A stretch of 64,000 nt of DNA from assembly GCF_004363075.1 (NCBI RefSeq), contig NZ_SNYN01000001.1, positions 349,938 through 413,937 of the forward strand, given 5' to 3'. The position numbers and the translations under genes are program-made. Below the pieces are notes generated by a model. That model was given only the letters and a program-made list of their open reading frames with translations. It was not told the origin of the DNA and made no database searches. This document shows, in pieces, positions 16,304 through 24,520 of the stretch. This DNA is from Actinorugispora endophytica. Lineage in GTDB: Bacteria > Actinomycetota > Actinomycetes > Streptosporangiales > Streptosporangiaceae. The first letter of the stretch is position 1. Every line of letters starts with the position of its first letter.

Positions 16304-17692
16304 TCAGCCGACCAGCGCGAGGATCTGCGGGACGGTCAGGACCGCCACGTAGAAGCCCATGAACTGGACGCCGGTGTGCACGTTGAACACCTTGTTGAGC
16401 AGGCCGCCGACCAGGCCGACCGTGATGGCCACGCCCACGGCGAGGAGGCCGCCCTCGTACATGCAGATCACCATGATGAGCCCGGCGAAGGCGCCGATGA
16501 TCGCCTCGTGCGAGACCTTGCGCATCACGAAGGAGGCGGCGCGGTGGGCGTAGGTCATCGCGAACGGGTAGGCGATGATCGCCGCCAGGGCCACGCCGAG
16601 CAGGCCGTAGACCAGGAACTCCCCGCTGGAGAGCAGGTTGTGCAGGTTGTTCGTCTCACCGCTCTCGGCGTCGACCGTGTACACCGGGGGCGCGTTGAAC
16701 AGCGGTGCCGCCGGGCCCGCCGCCATCGGGGACAACGGCAGCCCCAGAGCGATCAGCGGGATGAGGGTCTCGGCGATGTAGGTGGACTCGGTGGTGCCGT
16801 TGCGCACCGCCATGACCGAGGTGAGGCGGTGGTAGCCGTTCTTGATCCGGGCCCCGGCGATTTCGCCCATGAGCACGGTCATGGCCACCGGGGAGAACAC
16901 GAACGTCGCGCTGGAGACGCCCGCCGCGGCGCTCGTGTAGGCGAGCTGCTTGCGGTCGAGCACCTTGAACGGGTTGGGCACGCGGCCCTTCCACGTGCGG
17001 GTGTCGGGCGCCAGGTCGAAGCCGCGCGGCGCGTCGCGGCGCAGCGTCCGGCGCCCGCCGGGCGAGAGGGCCGTGAACAGGTCGGCGATCAGCGGACCGG
17101 TGGCGATGCCCAGGAAGAAGCTGATCGACAGGCCCGACCCGGTGGTCTGGGTGACGAACGCCTGGAGCCCCACGACCAGCAGGACGAAGGGGACGAGGGC
17201 CAGGACCGCGGCCAGCCGCCCCTTGGAGGTGTAGGCGATCAGCACCGCGGCGACCACGAAGATCCACGGGGCGGCCTTGCCGATCGTGTCGGCGAAGGGG
17301 CTCAGCAGCCACGCGAACAGCACCGCCAGCGGCACCGAGACGAACGCGGCGATGACGCCCCCGGAGATGGCCTTGCGCAGCGCGATGTGCGGAACGCCCA
17401 GGTCGCGCAGCATCTGCGCGTCCCTCAGCATCGGTACCGCCATGGTGTCGCCGGGGATGCCGAGCAGGGCGGTGGGAATGGCGTGCGTGATGTGCTTGGC
17501 GACGACGCCCGCCATGAAGAAGGTGAACACGCCGGGGGCCGGGACGCCGAGCAGGACCACGAGCAGGGTCAGCGGGGCGACCGTGGCCGTCTCGTCGGTG
17601 CCCGAGACCAGGCCGATGAGGGCGAAGACGACGGCGCCGACCAGCCCCATCGCCAGGGCCCACGAGGCGTCGGTGAGCAGGTCGGGACTCAT
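16304..17692 (-). CDS. tctA: TctA-family tripartite carboxylate transporter permease
   Basis: 462 residues with about ten to twelve hydrophobic helices and the TctA hallmarks: ALLGIPGDTMAVPMLRDAQML near residues 77-97, a Gly-rich pore region (GLPLSPMAAGPAAPLF), and YTSKGRL. This is the large permease subunit of a sodium- or proton-coupled tricarboxylate-type importer. It overlaps the preceding small membrane gene by 4 nt and ends a four-gene operon with HMG-CoA reductase and lyase. Mevalonate, HMG or a related branched carboxylate is therefore the likely substrate. No TctC-type binding protein is in the window. Confidence 0.88.
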   Translation of the reverse strand: MSPDLLTDASWALAMGLVGAVVFALIGLVSGTDETATVAPLTLLVVLLGVPAPGVFTFFMAGVVAKHITHAIPTALLGIPGDTMAVPMLRDAQMLRDLGVPHIALRKAISGGVIAAFVSVPLAVLFAWLLSPFADTIGKAAPWIFVVAAVLIAYTSKGRLAAVLALVPFVLLVVGLQAFVTQTTGSGLSISFFLGIATGPLIADLFTALSPGGRRTLRRDAPRGFDLAPDTRTWKGRVPNPFKVLDRKQLAYTSAAAGVSSATFVFSPVAMTVLMGEIAGARIKNGYHRLTSVMAVRNGTTESTYIAETLIPLIALGLPLSPMAAGPAAPLFNAPPVYTVDAESGETNNLHNLLSSGEFLVYGLLGVALAAIIAYPFAMTYAHRAASFVMRKVSHEAIIGAFAGLIMVICMYEGGLLAVGVAITVGLVGGLLNKVFNVHTGVQFMGFYVAVLTVPQILALVG

Positions 17693-18111
17693 CTGGCCGC
17701 CTCCTGGTGGCGGCGCTCGTGCTGCGCGCGCAGGTCGTCGTAGAGGCCGAGCGCGCGGACCTCCTCCTGGACGGCTTCCGGCAGTTCGGCCGGGTCGCCG
17801 AGCGGGCCGTACTCGGCCTCGATGGCGTCCATGGTCTCGGCGCGGCCCTCGCTCGCGGCCGCCTGCTCGGTCACCACCCGCTTGGGCTTGAACAGCAGGG
17901 CCCCGGCGAACCCGGCGACCAGGCAGCCGGCCAGCCCGGCCAGCAGCGCGTAGGAGCTCGCCAGGGACGCGTCCGGCGACACCCGCGAGAAGAAGTAGTC
18001 GGCTCCGAGATAGAGAGGGGTGGCGATGCCGACCCCCAGGGCGACCGCCCCGATGGTGTGCCTGGCATCGACGGTGTCACCCCAGATCTCCAGCAGGTTG
18101 GACATGGTCAT
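17689..18111 (-). CDS. Small membrane protein, possible TctB-like subunit
   Basis: 140 residues with two hydrophobic segments (about residues 20-38 and 53-75) and a charged C-terminal tail of about 65 residues (EAVQEEVRALGLYDDLRAQHERRHQEAAR region). Position between the lyase and tctA, with 4-nt overlaps on both sides, suggests the small TctB-type subunit. TctB normally has four helices, so homology is not established. It may alternatively be a dedicated partner of this transporter. Confidence 0.65.
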   Translation of the reverse strand: MTMSNLLEIWGDTVDARHTIGAVALGVGIATPLYLGADYFFSRVSPDASLASSYALLAGLAGCLVAGFAGALLFKPKRVVTEQAAASEGRAETMDAIEAEYGPLGDPAELPEAVQEEVRALGLYDDLRAQHERRHQEAAR

Positions 18112-19064
18112 TTCCGTTCCTTGAGGGCCGCGACCACACGCGAGGGGCTGGGCCGCCCCAGGTGCGCCGCCAGCCAGGTGCTGGTCTGGACGAGGGCGTC
18201 GAGGTCCACCCCGGTCTCGATGCCGAGCCCGCGCAGCATCCACACCAGGTCCTCGGTGGCGAGGTTCCCGGTGGCGCTGCGGGCGAACGGGCAGCCGCCG
18301 ACGCCTCCGGTGGAGGCGTCGAACTCGCTGACCCCGGCCTCGAGCGCGGCGTAGACGTTGGCGAGCGCCTGGCCGTAGGTGTCGTGGGCGTGCAGCGCGA
18401 GGCTCCGGAGCGGCACGCCCGCGCCGTCCAGGGCGGCGACGAGCGCCTTGACGTGACCGGGCGTGCCGACTCCGATGGTGTCGCCGAGGGAGACCGACTC
18501 CGCCCCGAGGTCCCGGAGCCTTCGCGTGGCCGCCACGACCTCGCCGATGGGGACCGGTCCCTCCCACGGGTCGCCGAAGACCATCGACAGGTATCCCCGC
18601 ACGGCGAGGCCCTCCTGGCGCGCCCGTGCGACCACCCGCGCGGCCTCGGCCTCCGCCTCGGCGCGGGGGCGGCCCAGGTTGGCCCGGGAGAAGGACTCGG
18701 TGACGCTGAGGAAGACGGCGATCTCGCGGGCTCCGGCGGCCAGGGCGTCGTCCAGGCCCCGGAGGTTGGGGACCAGCACCGGGTGCCGCGTGCCCGAGGC
18801 CGTGTCGAGGGCGCCCAGCACCGCCGAGGCGTCCGCCATCTGCGGGACCCGGGCGGGGTTGACGAAGCTGGTCGCCTCGACGGTTCCGAGGCCGGCGGCC
18901 ACCAGGCGGCCGATCAGCTCGACCTTGGTGTCCGCGGACAGGACGGTCCGCTCCGCCTGGAGGCCGTCGCGCGGCCCGACCTCGTAGACGCGCACGCGCT
19001 CGGGCAGGCCGGGCTGGGGAACCGCCATGGGCAGGCCCGGGGGGTGGGGGCTCCGGTCGGTCAT
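18108..19064 (-). CDS. Hydroxymethylglutaryl-CoA lyase
   Basis: 318 residues from ATG 19064, which overlaps the reductase stop by 1 nt; a GTG 3 nt upstream is also possible. It cleaves HMG-CoA to acetoacetate and acetyl-CoA. The N-terminal VYEVGPRDGLQ carries the metal- and substrate-binding Arg-Asp of the DRE-TIM family. LHAHDTYGQALAN gives the metal-binding HxH, and GVGGCPFARSATGN near residue 255 is the HMG-CoA lyase signature with the catalytic Cys. Length matches the family. With the class II reductase upstream it completes mevalonate breakdown. Confidence 0.92.
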   Translation of the reverse strand: MTDRSPHPPGLPMAVPQPGLPERVRVYEVGPRDGLQAERTVLSADTKVELIGRLVAAGLGTVEATSFVNPARVPQMADASAVLGALDTASGTRHPVLVPNLRGLDDALAAGAREIAVFLSVTESFSRANLGRPRAEAEAEAARVVARARQEGLAVRGYLSMVFGDPWEGPVPIGEVVAATRRLRDLGAESVSLGDTIGVGTPGHVKALVAALDGAGVPLRSLALHAHDTYGQALANVYAALEAGVSEFDASTGGVGGCPFARSATGNLATEDLVWMLRGLGIETGVDLDALVQTSTWLAAHLGRPSPSRVVAALKERK

Positions 19065-20347
19065 CACCGGCTCCGCAGCTCGGCCAGGACGGCCTCGGCG
19101 CGGTCGTGCCGGAAGGCCTTCTCCGCGATCAGGGCCGCCACCACCCGGTCGACCTCGCCGTCCCGGGCGCCGACCGCGAGGGCGATGTTCTTGGCGTGCA
19201 GGGACATGTGCCCGCGCTGGATGCCCTCCCCCGCCAGGGCGCGCACCGCGGCGATGTTCTGCGCCAGGCCGACCGCGGTGATCAGCTCACCCAGCTCGCG
19301 GGCGGAGGCGACCCCGGTGACGGCGAGGGCGGCGCGGGCGGCGGGGTGGGTCCTGGTCGCGCCGCCGACCAGGCCGACCGGCATCGGCAGCTCCAGGGTG
19401 GCCACGACGTCGCCGTCGGCGTTCCTCTCGAAGGTGGACAGCGAGGAGTAGACCCCGTCCGCGTTCACCGCGTGCGAGTGGGCGCCCGCCTCGACGGCGC
19501 GGGTGTCGTTGCCGGTGGCCAGCACCACGGCGGAGACGCCGTTCATGATGCCCTTGTTGTGGGTGGCGGCGCGGTAGGGGTCGGCGGCGGCGAGCTGGTA
19601 GGCGTGGATGACGTCCTCGGCGATCGCCTCCCCGCCCAGGGCCTCGGCGTCCAGGACGGCGCGCGCCCGGCTCAGCCTCAGGTCGGCCTTGTTCGTGAGG
19701 ATGCGCAGGACCGCGCGGCCCCCGGCGATCTCGGCGAGGCGCGGGGCGACGGCCTCGGCCATGGTGTTGACGGCGTTGGCGCCCATCGCGTCGCGCACGT
19801 CCACGACCAGGTGCGCGACCACGTAGGTGTGGGCGGGCGCCTCGACGACGCGCACGACCAGGTCCAGCACCCCGCCGCCGACCTCGGCGAGCTTGGGGTC
19901 CTGGGCGGCGGCCAGGGCGATCAGCTCGTCGCGCGCCTCCAGGACGCGCAACCGGGCGGCCCGCGGGTCCACCACGTCCACCACCTGGACCTGCGCCTGC
20001 ATCACGGGGCCGGTGCTGCTGGTGGTGAACCCGCCCCGCACGCGCGCGATGCGGGCCGCGTTGCTGGCGGCGGCCACCACGGAGGGCTCCTCGGTGGCCA
20101 TCGGTACCAGCACGTCGCGCCCGTTGACGGTGAAGTTGGTGGCGATGCCCACGGGGATGCCCATGACACCCACGACGTTCTCGATCATGTGCCCGGCGGC
20201 GTCGAGGCTCAGGCCGCCCGGGTCCAGTGCCTCGAACGCGGCCGCGTCCACGCCGCTCTCCCGTGCCACGGCCGCGCGGCGCTCCTGGACGCCGAGTTTG
20301 CGGAAACCGGTCAACCTGCTGTTGTGAGCCACTCTGCTCGCCCCCAT
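19064..20347 (-). CDS. mvaA: Class II (degradative) HMG-CoA reductase
   Basis: 427 residues, the usual size of class II enzymes. Expected elements are visible: ENVVGVMGIPVGIATNFTVNG near the N-terminus (substrate loop), DAMGANAVNTMAE for NAD(P)H/substrate binding, THNKGIMNG with the catalytic Lys, and a C-terminal GHMSLHAKNIAL with the catalytic His. Class II enzymes such as that of Pseudomonas mevalonii oxidise mevalonate to HMG-CoA with NAD. Linkage to HMG-CoA lyase and a TctA importer points to catabolism rather than isoprenoid synthesis. Start ATG 20347 (MGASRVAHNSRL). Confidence 0.92.
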   Translation of the reverse strand: MGASRVAHNSRLTGFRKLGVQERRAAVARESGVDAAAFEALDPGGLSLDAAGHMIENVVGVMGIPVGIATNFTVNGRDVLVPMATEEPSVVAAASNAARIARVRGGFTTSSTGPVMQAQVQVVDVVDPRAARLRVLEARDELIALAAAQDPKLAEVGGGVLDLVVRVVEAPAHTYVVAHLVVDVRDAMGANAVNTMAEAVAPRLAEIAGGRAVLRILTNKADLRLSRARAVLDAEALGGEAIAEDVIHAYQLAAADPYRAATHNKGIMNGVSAVVLATGNDTRAVEAGAHSHAVNADGVYSSLSTFERNADGDVVATLELPMPVGLVGGATRTHPAARAALAVTGVASARELGELITAVGLAQNIAAVRALAGEGIQRGHMSLHAKNIALAVGARDGEVDRVVAALIAEKAFRHDRAEAVLAELRSR

Positions 20348-20448
20348 GGAACGGGCACCGCGCTGTGCGGTGCGTCACTGCGAATCCGTCCATGTAAGCA
20401 GCGGATGTGACCCGGACGACATATCCCGAGCGGACACCAGATCCGGGA

Positions 20449-22365
20449 TCACCGTGTCCGTTCCGCGCGGTGGCGGAGCCGGTGCAGCCGGGCGGCGACG
20501 GCGACGCGGAACACGCGGTCGGGGGACCGCCAGTCCGGGCCGAGGAGCGCGGTGAGCCGTTCGAGCCGCTGCTTGACGGTGTTGGGGTGCACGTACAGGG
20601 TCCGCGCCGCGCGCGTGACGCTGCCCCCGCTGTCGGTGTAGGCGGTGATCGTGGCGGCCAGGTCGGTGCGGTTGCGGTCGTCCCAGTCGACCACCGGGCC
20701 GATCATCCGGTCCACGTAGGCCAGGGCGCGCGCGCCGTCCGCGCCGAACATGGCCAGGTAGGGCGCGTAGTCGTCGGCCTGGAAGGCGCCGTCGGCCACG
20801 CCCAGCGCGGGCAGGAAGCCCGCGCACTCCCACGCCTCCGCGAGGACCGGGGCGATCTCGGCGGGGGCGGCCGACCGGGAGGCCACCGCGAGGAGCGGCG
20901 CGGCCGCGGCCGCGCCTCCCCGGCGGCGCACCTCCTCGGCGGCGACCCGCGGGTCAGCGCCGGGCACGAGCACGCTCACGCCCTCGCCCTGCGCCGTGAC
21001 CAGCCATCGCGGGTCGGCGGCCGCGAGGGAGCGCAGCAGGACGCGGCGCGCCGCGTCGGGCGCGGGCACCACCACGCCCGTCCACGGCTGGTCGAGCACG
21101 ATCCCCCGCGCGGCCGCCCTGCGTTCGAGCGCGTCCATGTCGGCGACGCCCGACACCAGGTCCAGGGCGAGCTCGCCCCGGACCCGCTCCTCCGCGACGG
21201 TCAGCGCGTCGCGCTGCATGGTCAGCAGCGCCACGATCTGTCCGGAGCGCTCGATGGTGCGCCGCTCGACGTCGGTGAGCGGCGCCCTCCCCTCGCCCAC
21301 GAGCAGCAGCCCCAGCAGGGACGTCCCGGAGATGGCCGCGGCGACCACGTCCAGGCCCCGGGCGCCCACGTCCGCGCAGTGCCCCGAGGCCCGGCTGCGT
21401 TCGGCGGCCTCGACGGCCGACGCGATCAGCCTCCCCTGCGTCCACCAGCGGCCGACGCCGTCCTCGGTCGCCGCCACCAGCCGGTTCTCGCGGTCGGCGA
21501 TGGCGACCGCCCGTCCCAGCGACTCGGCGAGGGTCTCGGCGACCTCGCGCGGCCCGTGCCCGGACAGCACCAGCGCGGTGAGCCGCTCGTGCACCCGGGC
21601 GGAGGCGTTCATCGCCTCGATGTGGTGCTCGGCGCGGGCCTGGGCCCTCTCGGCCCGGTCGGCGGCCTCGGTCACCGCCGAGAACAGGCGGGCGGTGTGC
21701 AGGATGATGGCGGCGTGGTCGGCGAACGCGGACAGCAACGCGACCTCCTCGCCGGAGAAGGCGCGCGGGGCGCGGTCCGCGGCGAACAGCACGCCCAGGA
21801 CCTCGCCGTTCGCGGACATGGGGACGCCGAGCAGGGAGCGCAGGTGCTCCTCGACGATGGCCGCGTCGATCTCGGGGTCGCGGGCGAAGTGGTCGTCGTC
21901 CCCGTAGTCGGCTGTCCAGTGCGGCGTCATGGACCGCACGACCCGGCTGGCGATGCCCATGCCCGCGGGGACCCGCAGACCGGGGAAGCGGGGGGAGACG
22001 GTGCCCCGGCTCGCCCGCACGAACAGCTCGTCGATGTCCTTGTCGTAGAGCGACATGTAGGTGACGTCGGTGCCCATCAGGTCGTGCGCGCGGTCCACGA
22101 GCCGCTTCAGGAGCGCCTGCACGTCGCGGACCTCCACCAGGTCGCGGGTGCTGGCGATGAGCGCGGACAGCTCGCCGTCGCGCCGGCGCAGCCGGTTGAC
22201 CCGCGCGGCGGTGCGCTGCGCCTGCGTGGCGAGGGCCTCGCCGACCGGGCCGAGGAGGGAGCGGACGTCCTCCCGCGAGAGCTGCTCCCCCGACTCCAAC
22301 CGGGCGAGCAGGCCGGTGACCGAGCGCTGGGCGGCGTCGTCGAGCCGCACGGGCGTGTCGTGCAT
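20449..22365 (-). CDS. GAF-domain PucR/CdaR-type transcriptional regulator
   Basis: 638 residues from ATG 22365. An N-terminal GAF domain (about residues 60-210, with YMSLYDKDIDELFVRASRG and LGVPMSANGEVLGVLFAADR) is followed by a helical linker and central ligand/dimer region. A C-terminal PucR-type helix-turn-helix (YTDSGGSVTRAARTLYVHPNTVKQRLERL) closes the protein. Such regulators respond to small molecules and often control adjacent catabolic operons. It lies about 100 nt upstream of mvaA on the same strand, so it probably regulates the mevalonate operon; this is inferred from position. Confidence 0.85.
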   Translation of the reverse strand: MHDTPVRLDDAAQRSVTGLLARLESGEQLSREDVRSLLGPVGEALATQAQRTAARVNRLRRRDGELSALIASTRDLVEVRDVQALLKRLVDRAHDLMGTDVTYMSLYDKDIDELFVRASRGTVSPRFPGLRVPAGMGIASRVVRSMTPHWTADYGDDDHFARDPEIDAAIVEEHLRSLLGVPMSANGEVLGVLFAADRAPRAFSGEEVALLSAFADHAAIILHTARLFSAVTEAADRAERAQARAEHHIEAMNASARVHERLTALVLSGHGPREVAETLAESLGRAVAIADRENRLVAATEDGVGRWWTQGRLIASAVEAAERSRASGHCADVGARGLDVVAAAISGTSLLGLLLVGEGRAPLTDVERRTIERSGQIVALLTMQRDALTVAEERVRGELALDLVSGVADMDALERRAAARGIVLDQPWTGVVVPAPDAARRVLLRSLAAADPRWLVTAQGEGVSVLVPGADPRVAAEEVRRRGGAAAAAPLLAVASRSAAPAEIAPVLAEAWECAGFLPALGVADGAFQADDYAPYLAMFGADGARALAYVDRMIGPVVDWDDRNRTDLAATITAYTDSGGSVTRAARTLYVHPNTVKQRLERLTALLGPDWRSPDRVFRVAVAARLHRLRHRAERTR

Positions 22366-22429
22366 CCTCCCAGTGTCACATCCCCGCTGATGGGAGGGCG
22401 CGGAAGGCCGTTCCCCCGATGTCCGTGCC

Positions 22430-22517
22430 GTCCGTTGCTTCCGGCGATCTTGACCTTTCCGGGGTCTCGGCGGCGGTTGAGACCCCGGAAAGGTCGAGAT
22501 CGCCGGAAGCAACGGAC
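22430..22517. repeat. Dispersed palindromic repeat, copy 2 (longest)
   Basis: Arms 22430-22468 and 22479-22517 form a 39-bp inverted repeat with one mismatch around a 10-nt loop, ggcggcggtt. The same loop type occurs in copy 3. Here the repeat lies between divergent genes, so termination alone does not explain it. The left flank has an extra partial duplication (gtccgtgccgtccgt). Confidence 0.85.
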
Positions 22518-22643
22518 ATCGTGGGGCGGCTCCGGTTAGGCATTTGGGCATAGCGCGCGGCCGACGAAGCACCGATGCGCGGCGCGCCCCGCCCGCCTAG
22601 CGTCGGCGGCGGCAGAACGGAAACACTCCGGAACGGGACGACA

Positions 22644-23633
22644 GTGCTCACGATGCGCGAACTGACCAAACGCTACGGCGGGACGACCGCCGTCGACGGA
22701 CTCACCTTCGACGTCCGCCCCGGCGCGGTGACCGGGTTCCTCGGTCCCAACGGGGCCGGGAAATCGACGACCATGCGGCTGCTGCTGGGGCTGGACCGGC
22801 CCACCTCGGGCGAGGCCCTGGTGGGCGGGCGCCGCTACGCGGACCTCCCCTGGCCCAACCGGGAGATCGGGGCCCTGATCGACGCCTCGGCGGTGCACCC
22901 GGGACGCCGCGCCCGCGCCCACCTGCTCGCGCTCGCGCGCGGCAGCGGCATCCCCCGGGGGCGCGTGGCCGAGGTGCTCGACGCCGTCGGGCTGTCCGAC
23001 GTCGCGGACCGCCGGGTCGGCGGGTTCTCGCTGGGGATGCGGCAGCGGCTGGGCATCGCCGCGGCCCTGCTGGGCGACCCCGGCGTCCTCGTCTTCGACG
23101 AACCCGTCAACGGGCTCGACCTCGACGGCGTGCGGTGGGTGCGGGGCCTGTTCCGCGGGCTCGCCGACGAGGGGCGGACCGTCTTCGTCTCCAGCCACCT
23201 CATGAGCGAGATGCAGCTCGTGGCCGACCGGCTCGTGGTCGTGGGAGGCGGTCGGCTCGTCGCCGACGCGCCCGTGCCGGAGCTGATCTCGGCGTGGTCG
23301 CGCACGCACGTGGTCGTGCGCACCCCCGACCCGGACCTCCTCGCCGAGCGCCTGCGGCGGGGAGCCGGGACCGACCGCCCGGTCACGGTCGAGCCCGGCG
23401 ACGGCGGCCTGCTGGTGTACGGGGCGACACCCGAGGAGGTCGGCGACGCCGCGCACGCGGCCGGCGCGCGCGTGCACGCCCTGCACCGGGAGGAGGCGTC
23501 GCTGGAGCAGGCGTACCTCGAACTCACCGGGGCCGACGTCCGGTACGCGGCCGGTTCCCCGCGGACCCCCGCCGCCTCCGGCCGCCGTCCCCGCTTCGGA
23601 CGGCGCCGCACCGAGCGGAAGGAGCACCGGTGA
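22644..23633 (+). CDS. ABC transporter ATP-binding protein (ABC-2 type)
   Basis: 329 residues from GTG 22644 (GGAACGGGAC upstream); ATG 22653 is an alternative. Walker A is GPNGAGKST, the signature region FSLGMRQRLGIAAAL, Walker B VLVFDEPVNGLD and the H-loop SSHLMSE. A C-terminal regulatory region ends in EASLEQAYLELTG, typical of bacitracin/daunorubicin-type exporters. Its stop overlaps the GTG of the permease gene. The pair would export a drug, peptide or lipid; the substrate is unknown. Confidence 0.92.
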   Translation: MLTMRELTKRYGGTTAVDGLTFDVRPGAVTGFLGPNGAGKSTTMRLLLGLDRPTSGEALVGGRRYADLPWPNREIGALIDASAVHPGRRARAHLLALARGSGIPRGRVAEVLDAVGLSDVADRRVGGFSLGMRQRLGIAAALLGDPGVLVFDEPVNGLDLDGVRWVRGLFRGLADEGRTVFVSSHLMSEMQLVADRLVVVGGGRLVADAPVPELISAWSRTHVVVRTPDPDLLAERLRRGAGTDRPVTVEPGDGGLLVYGATPEEVGDAAHAAGARVHALHREEASLEQAYLELTGADVRYAAGSPRTPAASGRRPRFGRRRTERKEHR

Positions 23634-24454
23634 CCCGCGAGACCGCCGACGCCCCGTACCCCCCTGCCCCGTCGACCGGACGGGCCCTCGCCCGGGCCGC
23701 CGCCATGGAGTGGACCAAACTGTCCTCCGTCCGCTCCACCTGGTGGTGCCTGGGGCTGGGCCTGTTCGGGATGGCCGCGTTTGCCCTTCTCATGGGTTAC
23801 TCGGCGGCCGACCGGATCGCCGAGGACCCGGCCGTCGCCAGCGGTTTCTCCTACTCCCAGCTCACCTCGCAGGGGGTGTTCTACCTGGTGCAGTTCGTCG
23901 TCCTGACGCTGGCCGCGCTCGCCGCCACCAACGAGTACGCCGACAGGGGCGTCACCTCCACCCTGCTGGCCGTCCCGCGCCGCGGCCTGGTGCTCGCGGC
24001 GCGCACCGCCGTCACCGCCGGGTTCGCGTTCGCCGCGGGTGTCGCGGCGACGACGCTGGGGATCGGGGTGCTGTGGCTGCTGATCGGCGCGCACGCCCCC
24101 CTGGACACGGAGTACGCCGCCCGCACGGTCCTGGGCGCGGGGGTCTGCATGGCGCTGTTCGCGGTGGTGTTCGTCGGGATCGGCACGGCGGTCCGGGGCA
24201 CCGCCGGGACCATCGGGGTCGGCTTCCTGCTGCTGCTCGGCCTTCCGCTGGTGTTGCAGCTCAGCCAGGTGCAGTGGCTGAACGACCTCGCCGCGGTCAT
24301 GCCCGGGTTCGCGGGCGTCGAGTTCTACGCCTCGGGCGACGTCGGCTTCTACACCGCGCCCCACGACGGCGCCGTCAACCTGTTCGTGGTGCTCGGCTGG
24401 GCCGCGGCCGCCCAGCTCTCCGCCTACGCGGAGCTGCGCGCGCGGGACGCCTGA
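23630..24454 (+). CDS. ABC-2 type transporter permease
   Basis: 274 residues from GTG 23630, overlapping the ATPase stop by 4 nt. An N-terminal coupling segment (MEWTKLSSVRSTWW) is typical of ABC-2 permeases, followed by about six transmembrane helices (for example AFALLMGY, FYLVQFVVLTLAALAAT, FLLLLGLPLVLQLSQ). TNEYADRGVTSTLLAVPRR between helices matches the EYxxGTxxxTLxxxPRR pattern of this family. It forms the membrane half of the exporter. Confidence 0.88.
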   Translation: MTRETADAPYPPAPSTGRALARAAAMEWTKLSSVRSTWWCLGLGLFGMAAFALLMGYSAADRIAEDPAVASGFSYSQLTSQGVFYLVQFVVLTLAALAATNEYADRGVTSTLLAVPRRGLVLAARTAVTAGFAFAAGVAATTLGIGVLWLLIGAHAPLDTEYAARTVLGAGVCMALFAVVFVGIGTAVRGTAGTIGVGFLLLLGLPLVLQLSQVQWLNDLAAVMPGFAGVEFYASGDVGFYTAPHDGAVNLFVVLGWAAAAQLSAYAELRARDA

Positions 24455-24459
24455 CGGGC

Positions 24460-24511
24460 GCCGGCGCGGTGGCGGCCCCGGGGAGGGCTCCCGGGGCGCC
24501 ACCGCGCCGGC
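24460..24511. terminator. Bidirectional terminator between convergent genes
   Basis: Arms 24460-24483 and 24490-24511 form a 22-bp stem (GCCGGCGCGGTGGCG then CCCCGGG) with one bulge and a 6-nt loop. It lies between the ABC permease and the lipase, whose stops face each other. Confidence 0.78.
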
Positions 24512-24520
24512 CGGACACGG

